From Glaciecola amylolytica (GTDB taxonomy: Bacteria; Bacteroidota; Bacteroidia; Flavobacteriales_D; Crocinitomicaceae): a stretch of 64,000 bases of DNA. The position numbers and the translations under genes are program-made. Location: assembly GCA_003856375.1 (NCBI GenBank), contig CP034120.1:3343501-3407500 (forward strand), read 5' to 3'. Shown one piece after another: positions 1-9,043 of the stretch (position 1 is its first letter; each line of letters begins with the position of its first letter). Under the pieces are notes generated by a model that was given only the letters and a program-made list of their open reading frames with translations, was not told the origin of the DNA and did not search any database.

Positions 1-762
1 ACATTGGATAATGATCAGATCCGCATTGATCTGGCATTGGCAAAAACAACCCTTGAAAAAGCAAAATCAGACCTTGAGAAATACGAACGCATGGTAACAA
101 GCGGAGCTGTGAATAAGCAGCAAGTTGAAGAAATGCGCATGACCATGAATACTGCCGATGCAAAGGTGAAAACATTGCAGCACAGTTTGAAACTAACAAC
201 AATTGTTTCTCCGATTTCAGGAGTAGTATCCAATGTTTCCATTGAAAAAGGAAGTTATTTATCACCCGGAACAGCTATTGCAGACATCGTTGACATCAAA
301 TCATTGAAAATGAGCGTGAAATTGCTGGATGTACAGGTAGTTCGTGTAAAAACCGGCCAATCAGTGAATATCGTTCCGGATTTATACGCACATTCTACGA
401 TTCCGGGAAAAGTTGTTTCAGTTGCTCCTCAAGCAGATGGGTCAAAGAAATTTGATACTGAAATCCGTTTTACAAACCCGGCGAAAACGCCGCTTAAATC
501 CGGAATGACAGGAAAAGTGAAGTTTACATTCGGCGGAACCAAAGAAGCATTAACGATTCCGATCAAGTGTCTGGTTGGAAGTATCAAAGATCCGAAAGTA
601 TTTGTAATCCGTGATGGAGAAGCGAAACTGACGAAAATTGAAATTGGTTCGGTGGACGATGATAAACTGGAAATCGTATCCGGTTTAACACAAGGAATGC
701 AAGTGGTGAGAACAGGGCAGTTGAACATTGACAACGGCTCAAAAGTTAAGATCATCAAGTAA
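1..762 (+). CDS. RND efflux periplasmic adaptor (membrane fusion) subunit, 5' truncated
   Basis: The reading frame is open from the first base, so the N-terminus (lipid anchor and first lipoyl half) lies outside the window. What remains is the end of the coiled-coil hairpin (about residues 1-60), the second lipoyl half with 'SPISGVVSNVSIEKG', then the beta-barrel and membrane-proximal domains characteristic of HlyD/AcrA adaptors. The protein would link an inner-membrane RND pump to an outer-membrane channel in the periplasm. The pump gene follows 34 bases downstream, which fixes the assignment. The substrate cannot be told from the sequence. No TolC-like gene is visible here; it may lie upstream. 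Confidence 0.9.
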   Translation, partial: TLDNDQIRIDLALAKTTLEKAKSDLEKYERMVTSGAVNKQQVEEMRMTMNTADAKVKTLQHSLKLTTIVSPISGVVSNVSIEKGSYLSPGTAIADIVDIKSLKMSVKLLDVQVVRVKTGQSVNIVPDLYAHSTIPGKVVSVAPQADGSKKFDTEIRFTNPAKTPLKSGMTGKVKFTFGGTKEALTIPIKCLVGSIKDPKVFVIRDGEAKLTKIEIGSVDDDKLEIVSGLTQGMQVVRTGQLNIDNGSKVKIIK

Positions 763-796
763 TCATTTCGCTGCGGCGAACAATAATCAGAACAAT

Positions 797-3700
797 ATGT
801 CTATTACAGAATTAGCCATAAAAAGACCCTCGTTAATCGTGGTGATCTTTGCGGTCCTGGGCTTCCTCGGAATCCTCAGCTATTCCAAATTGAACTACGA
901 ATTGATGCCGAAATTCTCCATTCCAGTGGTAACTGTTACAACAGCTTATCCCGGAGCTTCTCCTTCAGAAGTTGAGAATTCGGTAACAAAGAAAATAGAG
1001 GACGCCCTTTCAGGTGTGGAAAACCTGGACCAAATTCAATCAACATCTATGGAAGGAATTTCTTCCATTGTATTGATGTTGAAAAACGATGCTGATCCGG
1101 ATAAAGCACTTCAGGAAGCACAGCGAAAAATTAACGCCATGCTTTCCACTTTGCCCGAAGAGATTTTATCTCCTTCCTTAGGAAAATTCTCTTTCGATGA
1201 AGCTCCGATCATGAACGTTGGTGTAACCGCCAATATGCCTCCAACCGAGTTGTATTCATTGATCAAAGACGAGATTTCTCCGTCGCTTGCAAAAATGGAC
1301 GGAATGGCGCAAGTAACCATGGTTGGTGGTGAAGAGCGTGAAATTAAAGTTCAGGTAGACCGCGAAGCATGTGAAAACTATGGAATTTCGATTCTTCAGA
1401 TTACAAATGCCATTCGCAGTGCCAACCTGGAATTGCCTACCGGTAAAGTAAAAAGCGACGACAGTCAGGCGCTTGTTCGTTTGCGCGGAAAATACAAAGA
1501 CCTGACGGAACTGAATAATCTCGTGATTCTAAATGATCCCAAAACAGGTTCACCGGTAAGATTGAACGAAGTAGCAACTGTTACGGATGCTTCTAAGGAA
1601 ATCAAGACTTACAACCGAATCAACGGAACAAACTCTTTGGGTTTATTGATTCAGAAACAAACCGATGCGAACGCGGTTGAGTTAAGTAAAAAAGTGAAAG
1701 AAGAATTCAAAAACCTGGAGAAGCAATATACAAAACAGGGAATGAAATTCGAAATTGCTTCCGATTCATCCGACTTTACACTTGCGGCAGCTGATGCGGT
1801 TGTAACCGATCTTGGTTTGGCGATCTTCATCGTGGCTTTGGTCATGCTTTTATTCCTGCACAGCGTCCGGAATGCATTCATCATCATGATTTCGATTCCG
1901 GCCTCATTGATCTCTGTTTTCATTGCCATGTATTTACTCGGGTTTACGATGAACCTTATGACTTTGCTTGCAATCTCGCTCGTGGTCGGAATTTTGGTCG
2001 ATGACTCGATTGTAGTCCTTGAAAACATCTACCGTCACCTTGAAATGGGGAAAGATCGCAAGAAAGCGGCATTAGAAGGACGAAATGAAATCGGATTTAC
2101 AGCGATGGGGATTACGTTGGTAGACGTTGTGGTATTCCTTCCGCTGACAATGGTCGGCGGTTTGATCTCGAACCTGCTTTCACAGTTTTCACTGGTAATC
2201 GTTATTTCGACCTTGATGTCCTTGTTTGTATCCTTTACCCTGACTCCATTATTGGCTTCCCGTTTTGCAAAAGAAACCAAGTTGACCAATAAGACTTTCG
2301 GTGGAAGAATTGTCATGACTTTCGAGCGCATTCTGAAAAACATCACCACCGCTTATGGTCGTATGTTGACAGTCGCATTGCGCAGAAAACGTTACATCAT
2401 TATAGCAGCAGCTGTCGGAATCATTGCTATTCCGGTCATGCTCGGACCTTATATCGGTGGAGAATTTGTGAGTCAGGGTGACCGCGGAGAATTCGTAATC
2501 TCTCTGGAATTGCCGCAAGACGCAACCATTCAACAGACCAATGCAACGGTTCAACGCGTAGAAGATTATTTGTTCAACGATCCGCAGGTAATCAACGTAT
2601 TTACAAGTGTCGGTACAGCAAGCGGAAACATGGGATCGTCCAGTAATGCCAATAACAAGGCCCAGCTGACCGTGAAGATCATTGACAAAGAGAAACGCGA
2701 TAAATCTGCAGCGATCATTGCTCAGTTGATGAAACAAGATTTGGAAGACATGCTTCCGGATGTAAAAGTGAACTCAGCAGCAGTTGGTATCATGGGTGGA
2801 GCAGATGATGCACCAATCCAGATTGCGGTAACCGGAAACGACATGGATTCCAATTACGTGGCTGCTTCCAAAGTGATGGAGAAACTAAAATCCATCAAAG
2901 GAACTGCTGAAGTAAAAGTATCCGTTGAAACCGGAAACCCGGAGATTACGGTGAATATCGACCGCGATAAAATGGCGGAACTGGGATTAACCATGAGTAC
3001 CGTTGGTTCTACTTTGCAAATGTCATTCAACGGAGATGATAATTCCAAGTACACAGAAGGTGGAAAGGATTACGATATCCTGGTAAACTACGATGATTTC
3101 GACCGAAAAAACACACAGGATGTGAAAGAAGTTTACTTCATCAATGACAAAGGAGAAGAAATCAAGTTGAGTCAGTTTGCGAAAATCGGTAAGGCAAGCG
3201 GCCCATCGAAATTAGAGCGCAAAAACCGGATTCCTTCCATTACAGTTACTTCACAGGTACTTGGAACATCCAGTCAGCAGGTAACTGACGAATTTGCTAA
3301 AATCATGGAAAAAGACCCGCTTCCAAGCAATACGGTTTACAGTTTTGAAGGAGATGCGAAAAACATGGCGGAAGCATTCGGGAACTTATTTTTAGCGATT
3401 CTTGCTTCTATCCTCTTCGTTTATCTGATCATGGTTGCATTGTACGATTCGTATGTTTATCCGTTCGTTGTCTTGTTCTCCATTCCGCTGGCGATCATCG
3501 GAGCCTTGCTTGCACTTGCATTGGCAATGGAACCAATCAGTATCTTCTCGATGCTGGGTATGATCATGCTGATCGGATTGGTAGCGAAGAATGCGATTTT
3601 GATTGTCGATTTTGCGAACCAGAAGAAGGCTGACGGACACAATACGGTGGAAGCATTGATTATTGCAGGTCAGGCGCGTTTACGTCCGATTTTGATGACG

Positions 3701-3949
3701 ACGCTTGCAATGGTTTTCGGGATGATGCCGATTGCCTTTGCTCACGGAGCGGGAGCTGAATGGAAAGCAGGATTAGCCTGGGTATTGATCGGTGGTTTGA
3801 CCAGCTCGATGTTGCTGACGCTGATCATTGTTCCATGTGTTTATCTGATCTTCGATATTTTCAAACGCGAAATTTCAAACAAAAAGGCGAAAGCCTTACT
3901 TAAAGAAGTTGATGTGGTTGCACTAGGGCACGAGTACGATCACAATTAA
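797..3949 (+). CDS. RND efflux pump inner-membrane permease (HAE1/AcrB-like)
   Basis: Proton-driven drug or solute exporter of about 1050 residues, the family's usual length. The start is taken at 797 (MSITELAIKRPSL) because the first transmembrane helix follows directly. A longer open frame to 728 overlaps the adaptor gene and adds a low-complexity stretch. Visible features are the porter-domain signature 'YPGASPSEVENSV', the TM4 motif with adjacent Asp402-Asp403 (GILVDDSIVV) used for proton relay, and the second-half signature 'GLVAKNAILIVDFAN'. The pair of acidic residues fits the HAE1 hydrophobe/amphiphile group rather than the heavy-metal group. It probably shares an mRNA with the adaptor and ends at a strong terminator. 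Confidence 0.95.
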   Translation: MSITELAIKRPSLIVVIFAVLGFLGILSYSKLNYELMPKFSIPVVTVTTAYPGASPSEVENSVTKKIEDALSGVENLDQIQSTSMEGISSIVLMLKNDADPDKALQEAQRKINAMLSTLPEEILSPSLGKFSFDEAPIMNVGVTANMPPTELYSLIKDEISPSLAKMDGMAQVTMVGGEEREIKVQVDREACENYGISILQITNAIRSANLELPTGKVKSDDSQALVRLRGKYKDLTELNNLVILNDPKTGSPVRLNEVATVTDASKEIKTYNRINGTNSLGLLIQKQTDANAVELSKKVKEEFKNLEKQYTKQGMKFEIASDSSDFTLAAADAVVTDLGLAIFIVALVMLLFLHSVRNAFIIMISIPASLISVFIAMYLLGFTMNLMTLLAISLVVGILVDDSIVVLENIYRHLEMGKDRKKAALEGRNEIGFTAMGITLVDVVVFLPLTMVGGLISNLLSQFSLVIVISTLMSLFVSFTLTPLLASRFAKETKLTNKTFGGRIVMTFERILKNITTAYGRMLTVALRRKRYIIIAAAVGIIAIPVMLGPYIGGEFVSQGDRGEFVISLELPQDATIQQTNATVQRVEDYLFNDPQVINVFTSVGTASGNMGSSSNANNKAQLTVKIIDKEKRDKSAAIIAQLMKQDLEDMLPDVKVNSAAVGIMGGADDAPIQIAVTGNDMDSNYVAASKVMEKLKSIKGTAEVKVSVETGNPEITVNIDRDKMAELGLTMSTVGSTLQMSFNGDDNSKYTEGGKDYDILVNYDDFDRKNTQDVKEVYFINDKGEEIKLSQFAKIGKASGPSKLERKNRIPSITVTSQVLGTSSQQVTDEFAKIMEKDPLPSNTVYSFEGDAKNMAEAFGNLFLAILASILFVYLIMVALYDSYVYPFVVLFSIPLAIIGALLALALAMEPISIFSMLGMIMLIGLVAKNAILIVDFANQKKADGHNTVEALIIAGQARLRPILMTTLAMVFGMMPIAFAHGAGAEWKAGLAWVLIGGLTSSMLLTLIIVPCVYLIFDIFKREISNKKAKALLKEVDVVALGHEYDHN

Positions 3950-3967
3950 CAAACCAATAACCAAAGG

Positions 3968-3999
3968 AAACGCCTTCGTCAGTGACGGAGGCGTTTTTT
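3968..3999 (+). terminator. Rho-independent terminator of the efflux operon
   Basis: A 12-bp stem (AACGCCTTCGTC with GACGGAGGCGTT, one wobble pair) closes a 3-nt loop and is followed by a run of six T. It lies about 20 bases after the pump stop codon. Confidence 0.9.
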
Positions 4000-4046
4000 G
4001 TTTGAATGCTCAATATCCATGTGAGTCGAATTTCAATGAATTCCTT

Positions 4047-4322
4047 TTACCAGGATTTTGAATCCCGTTGGGCCTTCTTTTGTCGTTTCTGATTTCTTTT
4101 AACACTTTTTCTGGCTTCTTTGGACTGACGTGCCCAAAAAGCTTTTTTGGCTTTTTTCGCTTCTTTCTTCGCAGCTTTTCCTTCCTGCTTGCGGCGTTTG
4201 GCAATTGTTTTCTCTGCTTTCGCCACCGATCCGTCTTGTGCATAGGTCGATTCAACTGATCCTCCACCAAAAATAAACAGTCCGCACAATAGAAACAGTT
4301 GTAAAATCGTTCTTAACTTCAT
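4047..4322 (-). CDS. Small secreted lysine/arginine-rich protein of unknown function
   Basis: A 91-residue protein. Residues 1-29 look like a cleavable signal peptide (MKLRTILQLFLLCGLFIFGG, then STYAQ). The mature part is almost entirely Lys, Arg, Ala, Glu and Gln (for example 'KRRKQEGKAAKKEAKKAKKA') and would be extremely basic and probably helical. I do not recognise a family. It could bind polyanions such as LPS, capsule or extracellular DNA, but this is inference. An overlapping minus-strand frame (4010-4270) lacks a signal peptide and is treated as a shadow. It is divergent from the lipoprotein gene, with only 25 bases between start codons. Confidence 0.6.
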   Translation of the reverse strand: MKLRTILQLFLLCGLFIFGGGSVESTYAQDGSVAKAEKTIAKRRKQEGKAAKKEAKKAKKAFWARQSKEARKSVKRNQKRQKKAQRDSKSW

Positions 4323-4347
4323 AATTTTATCATTCCAATAAAGTCAA

Positions 4348-4770
4348 GTGAAAATACGAATCTTTTTATTGATTTTAATTCTTGCAGGTGTTTCTTGTAA
4401 AAAAAACAGAACACACCCTGTTCCGAGTATTGCTTTCGACTTTGCGATTGACCTTACGCTTCCAAGTTATCAGGAACTAAACAGCGTGGGCGGTTGGGCT
4501 TATGTTTCCGGAGGAATTAAAGGAATCATCGTTTACCGTCAGTCGACAGAGGTTTTTGTAGCTTGGGAACGCATGTCTCCGGAAGATCCGGACAATGTTT
4601 GTGCAACAGGGCTTACTCCTGATTCGACTAACTTTCTGCAATTGTATGATCCTTGTTCCAGCGCCCGGTTTTCGATGTATGATGGTTCTCCGATCGCTAA
4701 TTCCAGTTGGGGTTTAAGAAAATATCAGGCCTTGTGGAACGGAAGTAATTTACTGCGGATTTACAATTAG
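4348..4770 (+). CDS. Lipoprotein, Rieske-fold-like but without metal ligands
   Basis: A 140-residue protein with a GTG start; an in-frame stop 9 bases upstream leaves no ATG option. Residues 1-17 form a lipoprotein signal ending in the lipobox GVSC, so the protein should be lipid-anchored. The mature sequence (GGWAYVSGGIKGIIVYRQS, then a short Cys region and 'DPCSSARFSMYDGSPI') recalls the layout of small bacterial Rieske domains. The Cys-x-His pairs that bind a 2Fe-2S cluster are not present, so electron transfer is unlikely. The fold assignment is from memory of similar Bacteroidota proteins and is tentative. Confidence 0.65.
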   Translation: MKIRIFLLILILAGVSCKKNRTHPVPSIAFDFAIDLTLPSYQELNSVGGWAYVSGGIKGIIVYRQSTEVFVAWERMSPEDPDNVCATGLTPDSTNFLQLYDPCSSARFSMYDGSPIANSSWGLRKYQALWNGSNLLRIYN

Positions 4771-4778
4771 AATTCAGT

Positions 4779-4833
4779 ATTTATCCGTTGCATAACCGTT
4801 AAAAACGGTTAGAGCCCCAGTATCAGTGAGTTT
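4779..4833. repeat. 55-bp direct repeat, copy 1
   Basis: Matches 4971-5025 with one mismatch. Each copy contains a 7-bp stem (TAACCGT and ACGGTTA, loop TAAAA; 4793-4811 here). Confidence 0.85.
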
Positions 4834-4970
4834 CAGGTAAATCATCAAATTTCAGAACGAACCCCTCCCTATTAAAAAAGACGAATAGACATGTGTCTGT
4901 TTTCCCAGTAACAGCAAGGGATACAGCGATAAAATCGAGGCCTGGAGTTATGCTTCCTGCATTCTCTCAC

Positions 4971-5025
4971 ATTTATCCGTTGCATAACCGTTAAAAACGG
5001 TTAGAACCCCAGTATCAGTGAGTTT
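4971..5025. repeat. 55-bp direct repeat, copy 2
   Basis: Second copy, 192 bases after the first. The ~140 bases between the copies carry no gene or evident signal. The repeat lies in the gap between two convergent genes. Confidence 0.85.
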
Positions 5026-5058
5026 TAGCGAAAATCCTGATTTCTCAGACAAATCCTA

Positions 5059-6558
5059 TTATTTCTTCGTTTCCGTTTTCCAGATTTCGACATAGGAGTT
5101 CGAGTTTCGCGGATTGATTCCATGTAAGAATTTATCTACAAATCCCGGCTGAATCTGAGCCTCCAGATGCATCTCCGGATAAATCAGTTTGAAGGTATCG
5201 ATACGCTGTTCCAAGGATTTTTCACCGAAGAAGAAAATGTAATCCTTCGGTTCAGCAGTGTAGAAACTCGCCGGATTAATGGTATCCATACTCCAGCGTT
5301 CCGTTACTTTGTAATCCCACTTCCCGGAATAGAAGAAAGGCATCATTTCTGGGTTTGTTTCTCCCGTCGCTTCAATCAAAATCCGCTCTCCTCCATGAAC
5401 TTTTCCATGCAACGCATACATCGTGTTCACACGGGATTTTTTGGATGGCATGACCGTAACGATACAAAACAACGGAATGTTCAGAATCCAGAATGCAACC
5501 CAGGAGACTTTCCAGAACCCGTTCCAGAATTTGCGTTTTCTCAGTTGTTCTATTCCCAGAAATGCGAGTATTAATACCAAGGGAAAAATCGTCAGGATAA
5601 ATCGTTCCTGTCTGTTGGGGAAGATCGTATGGAAAAGTAAGAATACAAAAGTGGGAATAAACAAAATCAGGTATTTCCTAGCCGATCTGAAGTATGCGAT
5701 CAAGGCCAGGATTCCAAGTGGGAACAATAACAAGCCGAAAAGCACATAAAAATACATGAAGTAGTTTTTGTTACTCATGTATCGCGTTCCTTCATTCATA
5801 TTGTAAACCACATAACCTTTGAATTCTGCAAACGGATAGCCCCAGATAAAATAATCGACGACTCCCTGAGTCAGCAGGAACATCACAAGAGAACCGGCAG
5901 TCATGAGAATCAATTTTCGCCACTCCATCTTAATCAGATAGTAAATTCCGAGTCCCACGGCGTAGATCGCGATTTGATAACGGAATGAAATTGCCACACC
6001 GATTAGTAATCCGGTGAAGAACAAAGCCCATTTCCGGTTTTCCTGTAAGCTTAACCAAACTGCCCACATCAGGAACGGAATACTTACAACTTCCACTAAG
6101 TTTCTGACAGATAAGAACGGCATTGCCCATAACAAAGCCAAAACCCATCCGACATAACTTGCAGTCTTTTTGTTGGAAAGCTTTTCTGTAATGAGGTATC
6201 CGAATCGAATCACGAGCAGTGAAAACCCTGCATGAATCATGCGGTTGATCAACATCAGCAATTTCGGATCTGAAATTCCGATTGCTTTCATGAATGAAAA
6301 ATAGAGGTAATTCAACCCTACATAAGTGAAGCTGTGTCCTTCCGGAGCCGCTCCTGCAGGTTTGTTCCACGGAAGCCAGTGATTGTAATCAAATCCGTCT
6401 GCCCAGGAACCCGCAGCTTCAATCACCAGAAAGTGGTCGTCATGCATCGCATAACCTTCGGAAAAAATTGCGGCAATCAAGCGGACAATCAATCCAAAAA
6501 ATAAAATTGTCTTTAATGAAGACCAATCAAGGGTTTTAATTCTTTCAGAAAGTTGCAT
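5059..6558 (-). CDS. GT-C type integral membrane glycosyltransferase (GT22/ALG9-like)
   Basis: A 499-residue protein with many predicted membrane helices. It has an early acidic pair after the first helix (AMHDDHF, about residues 38-44), typical of the first periplasmic loop of lipid-phosphosugar-dependent GT-C enzymes. 'PNRQERFILTIFP' (about residues 314-326) resembles the H(K/Q)E-R-F motif of GT22 mannosyltransferases. It would transfer a sugar from a polyprenyl-phosphate donor on the periplasmic side. The C-terminal 100 residues are soluble. Donor and acceptor are unknown. It stands alone, far from the polysaccharide locus of this window, so a link to it is not implied. Confidence 0.75.
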   Translation of the reverse strand: MQLSERIKTLDWSSLKTILFFGLIVRLIAAIFSEGYAMHDDHFLVIEAAGSWADGFDYNHWLPWNKPAGAAPEGHSFTYVGLNYLYFSFMKAIGISDPKLLMLINRMIHAGFSLLVIRFGYLITEKLSNKKTASYVGWVLALLWAMPFLSVRNLVEVVSIPFLMWAVWLSLQENRKWALFFTGLLIGVAISFRYQIAIYAVGLGIYYLIKMEWRKLILMTAGSLVMFLLTQGVVDYFIWGYPFAEFKGYVVYNMNEGTRYMSNKNYFMYFYVLFGLLLFPLGILALIAYFRSARKYLILFIPTFVFLLFHTIFPNRQERFILTIFPLVLILAFLGIEQLRKRKFWNGFWKVSWVAFWILNIPLFCIVTVMPSKKSRVNTMYALHGKVHGGERILIEATGETNPEMMPFFYSGKWDYKVTERWSMDTINPASFYTAEPKDYIFFFGEKSLEQRIDTFKLIYPEMHLEAQIQPGFVDKFLHGINPRNSNSYVEIWKTETKK

Positions 6559-6633
6559 GGAAACAAAATTAGTGAATCTGTCAGATTAAGCAATAGAAGT
6601 CAGTCCACTTCTTCAAGTTCAGTGCAAGGCACG

Positions 6634-6657
6634 TCCAAGGGGATTAATCCCCTTGGA
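6634..6657. repeat. 24-bp perfect palindrome
   Basis: TCCAAGGGGATT is followed immediately by its reverse complement, with no T-run on either side. It lies between the divergently oriented end regions of ahcY and the GT-C gene promoter. It could be a protein site or a relic of a palindromic repeat. Confidence 0.6.
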
Positions 6658-6682
6658 ACGCGCGTGCGTAGGACGATGAAAC

Positions 6683-6711
6683 AAAAAAGGAACCTCTATT
6701 GAGATTCCTTT
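6683..6711 (-). terminator. Terminator downstream of ahcY
   Basis: On the minus strand a hairpin (AAAGGAATCTC pairing with GAGGTTCCTTT, one internal mismatch, loop of about 4) is followed by a T-run. It is 23 bases after the ahcY stop. Confidence 0.8.
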
Positions 6712-6733
6712 CTTCAGTAAATTTTACTATTTC

Positions 6734-8047
6734 TTAATATCTGTATGCATCCGATTTGAACGGACCTTCAACAGTTACTCCGATATAAGCTGCTTGTTCT
6801 TGTGTCAATGTTTCCAATTCAACACCAATTTTAGCCAAATGCAAACGAGCTACTTTCTCATCCAAATGTTTCGGTAACACGTATACATCGTTCTCATAGT
6901 TTTTGTGGTTTTCCCACAACTCCAATTGAGCCAATGTTTGGTTTGTAAATGAATTTGACATTACGAATGAAGGGTGACCAGTTGCACAACCCAAGTTCAC
7001 CAAACGACCTTCAGCAAGGATAATCACATCGTTTCCTTTTACATTGTAAATGTCTACTTGTGGCTTCACTGTTGATTTTGTAGAACCGTAGTTTGCGTTC
7101 AACCAAGCCATATCGATTTCGTTATCGAAGTGACCGATGTTACAAACGATCGCTTTGTCTTTCATGTTTTCGAAATGACGACCAACGATGATGTCTTTGT
7201 TTCCTGTTGTAGTAACGATGATATCAGCATTACCAACAACTGAATCCAGTTTTCTTACTTCGTATCCGTCCATTGCTGCTTGCAACGCACAAATCGGGTC
7301 GATCTCAGTAACAATTACACGAGCTCCGGCACCACTCAAAGAAGCAGCAGATCCTTTACCAACGTCTCCGTAACCACAAACGATCGCTACTTTTCCAGCC
7401 ATCATTACGTCAGTTGCACGACGAATTGAATCTACCAAAGACTCCTTACATCCGTATTTGTTATCGAATTTTGATTTTGTTACTGAATCATTTACGTTGA
7501 TTGCAGGCATTACCAAAGTTCCGTTTTTCTTACGCTCATGCAAACGGTGAACTCCTGTTGTAGTTTCTTCTGACAATCCACGGATATCAGCTGTCAACTC
7601 AGGGAAACGATCAAACACCATGTTTGTCAAATCACCTCCGTCATCCAAAATCATGTTCAAAGGCTGACCACCTTCAAATGCGAATAACGTTTGCTCAATA
7701 CACCAGTCAAATTCCTCTTCATTCATACCTTTCCATGCATAAACAGGAATTCCAGCAGCAGCAATTGCAGCAGCAGCGTGATCTTGTGTAGAGAAAATGT
7801 TACAAGAAGACCAAGTAACCTCTGCCCCTAATTCAACCAAGGTTTCAATCAAAACCGCAGTTTGAATCGTCATATGCAAACATCCTGCGATACGAGCACC
7901 TTTCAACGGTTTTTTCGCACCGTATTCTGCACGCAATGACATTAATCCCGGCATCTCTGCTTCAGCCAAAACGATCTCTTTACGACCCCATTCTGCAAGC
8001 GAAATGTCCTTTACTTTGTAAGCTAATTTTTCTGTTGTATTACTCAT
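6734..8047 (-). CDS. ahcY: Adenosylhomocysteinase (S-adenosylhomocysteine hydrolase)
   Basis: Reversibly hydrolyses S-adenosylhomocysteine to adenosine and homocysteine, relieving product inhibition of methyltransferases in the activated methyl cycle. It is cytosolic and NAD-dependent. The 437-residue length is normal for the bacterial enzyme. The NAD-binding glycine motif [10 protein letters not shown] is near residue 225, the conserved '[15 protein letters not shown]' block precedes it, and the C-terminus ends in the typical '...KSDAYRY'. It appears monocistronic, with its own -7 element and terminator. The leader is only about 25-30 bases, leaving no room for an SAH riboswitch. The next upstream gene encodes a methyltransferase with its own regulated promoter. 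Confidence 0.97.
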   Translation of the reverse strand: MSNTTEKLAYKVKDISLAEWGRKEIVLAEAEMPGLMSLRAEYGAKKPLKGARIAGCLHMTIQTAVLIETLVELGAEVTWSSCNIFSTQDHAAAAIAAAGIPVYAWKGMNEEEFDWCIEQTLFAFEGGQPLNMILDDGGDLTNMVFDRFPELTADIRGLSEETTTGVHRLHERKKNGTLVMPAINVNDSVTKSKFDNKYGCKESLVDSIRRATDVMMAGKVAIVCGYGDVGKGSAASLSGAGARVIVTEIDPICALQAAMDGYEVRKLDSVVGNADIIVTTTGNKDIIVGRHFENMKDKAIVCNIGHFDNEIDMAWLNANYGSTKSTVKPQVDIYNVKGNDVIILAEGRLVNLGCATGHPSFVMSNSFTNQTLAQLELWENHKNYENDVYVLPKHLDEKVARLHLAKIGVELETLTQEQAAYIGVTVEGPFKSDAYRY

Positions 8048-8077
8048 AAATGATTTATTGCTCTTATTTTAAGACTG

Positions 8078-8085
8078 CAAAGATA
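8078..8085 (-). promoter_or_regulatory. Bacteroidota -7 element of ahcY
   Basis: The minus strand reads TATCTTTG, an exact match to the Bacteroidota TAnnTTTG element, 31 bases before the ahcY ATG. No clear TTG is present at the -33 position. Confidence 0.6.
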
Positions 8086-8198
8086 AGCGATAGGTTTGTG
8101 ATTTAAAAATGTAAAAATTGAAAATGAATAATTGAGAATTTAAAAATTCTTAAACATTCTTGTACAGATGCCTCTTTTCAATTTTACATTCTCCATTT

Positions 8199-8975
8199 TC
8201 AATTATTCTTAGGGCTTCCTATCAAATACAAAACACCCGCCGGACCTGATTTTTGCCTGCCGACTTTCCAATCGAAGGATTCGTTTCCTTTTACGCGTGA
8301 AATCAACTCATTCATTTCCGGAATGGTATATGTTCTCAGCGCAGATAAAATTCCGTCCAGCATCACAAACAACGGAACCAGCGGAATTAAATAAGTAAAC
8401 ACAATCCGGCCGATTGAAAACGGTTTGATAAACGGTGTCATCAGCAACACATTGATTGGTGAAAAAATCATCGCCAAAACGCTTTTCACGTCGCGTTCCT
8501 GTGATTCGAAAATAGCAATCGGACTTTTGGAATCAACCGCATTCTGAAGAATCTGAACGGCATCAGTTTCACTGAAATGATGCAGCGACAGAAACTGAGT
8601 TCGGACACCTTTTAAATGAGCAGGAACTTTCCGGGCGTCTACAGATTCTTTATGAAACTGAAAACTTTGATCTTGCCGGCCCACATATTCGAATGCTTTC
8701 AGATTTGGGTAAAAATCCGTCAGGACAATCTTCAGGTCGGGATGCTTTTCTCTCAATCGTTTCGACAAATTGAACAATCCACCACCACCACCGGATGCCA
8801 GATCGATGATGGTTTGTTCTCCGTTTTTCTCAATAACTTCCGACAAAAGCGGTGTAATTCCTTTGTAAATATCAAAGCGGTTGGAAATAAACTGCAAAAA
8901 GTCAGTCAGATAATTTCTTAGAAAACCCGGAAACCAGGTCTGATCTTCAAATTCAAATAATTGCTTTCGTTTCAT
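8199..8975 (-). CDS. Class I SAM-dependent methyltransferase
   Basis: A 258-residue protein. Motif I (IIDLASGGGGG, residues 56-66) binds S-adenosylmethionine, and 'IVLTDFYPN' is the acidic strand-2 motif that holds the ribose. A hydrophobic stretch in the C-terminal half (about residues 165-210, 'INVLLMTPFIKPFSIGRIVF...') suggests membrane association, so the substrate may be lipid-like. The substrate is not identifiable. It is divergent from a TetR gene and its promoter lies within repeats likely bound by that regulator. Its stop codon falls inside an AT-rich repeat also seen near 37930. Confidence 0.8.
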   Translation of the reverse strand: MKRKQLFEFEDQTWFPGFLRNYLTDFLQFISNRFDIYKGITPLLSEVIEKNGEQTIIDLASGGGGGLFNLSKRLREKHPDLKIVLTDFYPNLKAFEYVGRQDQSFQFHKESVDARKVPAHLKGVRTQFLSLHHFSETDAVQILQNAVDSKSPIAIFESQERDVKSVLAMIFSPINVLLMTPFIKPFSIGRIVFTYLIPLVPLFVMLDGILSALRTYTIPEMNELISRVKGNESFDWKVGRQKSGPAGVLYLIGSPKNN

Positions 8976-8995
8976 AAACCATTTTTTACTATCTT

Positions 8996-9043
8996 TAGGT
9001 CAAAGGTACTAAAATTATTTGAATTAGGTCAAGATTACTAAAA
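8996..9043. promoter_or_regulatory. Direct-repeat operator between methyltransferase and TetR genes
   Basis: Two 19-bp direct repeats (8996-9014 and 9025-9043; 16 of 19 identical, 29-bp period, core TAGGTCAA...TACTAAAA) fill the divergent intergenic region. On the minus strand they contain the methyltransferase promoter: TTG (plus-strand CAA at 9030-9032), 21-nt spacer, TACCTTTG (9001-9008). The second repeat abuts the TetR ATG. The obvious model is repression of both genes by the TetR protein. Confidence 0.75.

Noticed and set aside
728-796. N-terminal extension of the RND pump
   Set aside because: It overlaps the adaptor gene, encodes a low-complexity Asn/Ala stretch, and the conserved family N-terminus begins at 797.
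6634-6657. 24-bp palindrome as a terminator
   Set aside because: No T-run follows on either strand; the real ahcY terminator is at 6683-6711.
8048-8110. SAH riboswitch upstream of ahcY
   Set aside because: The inferred leader is about 25-30 nt and has no matching structure.
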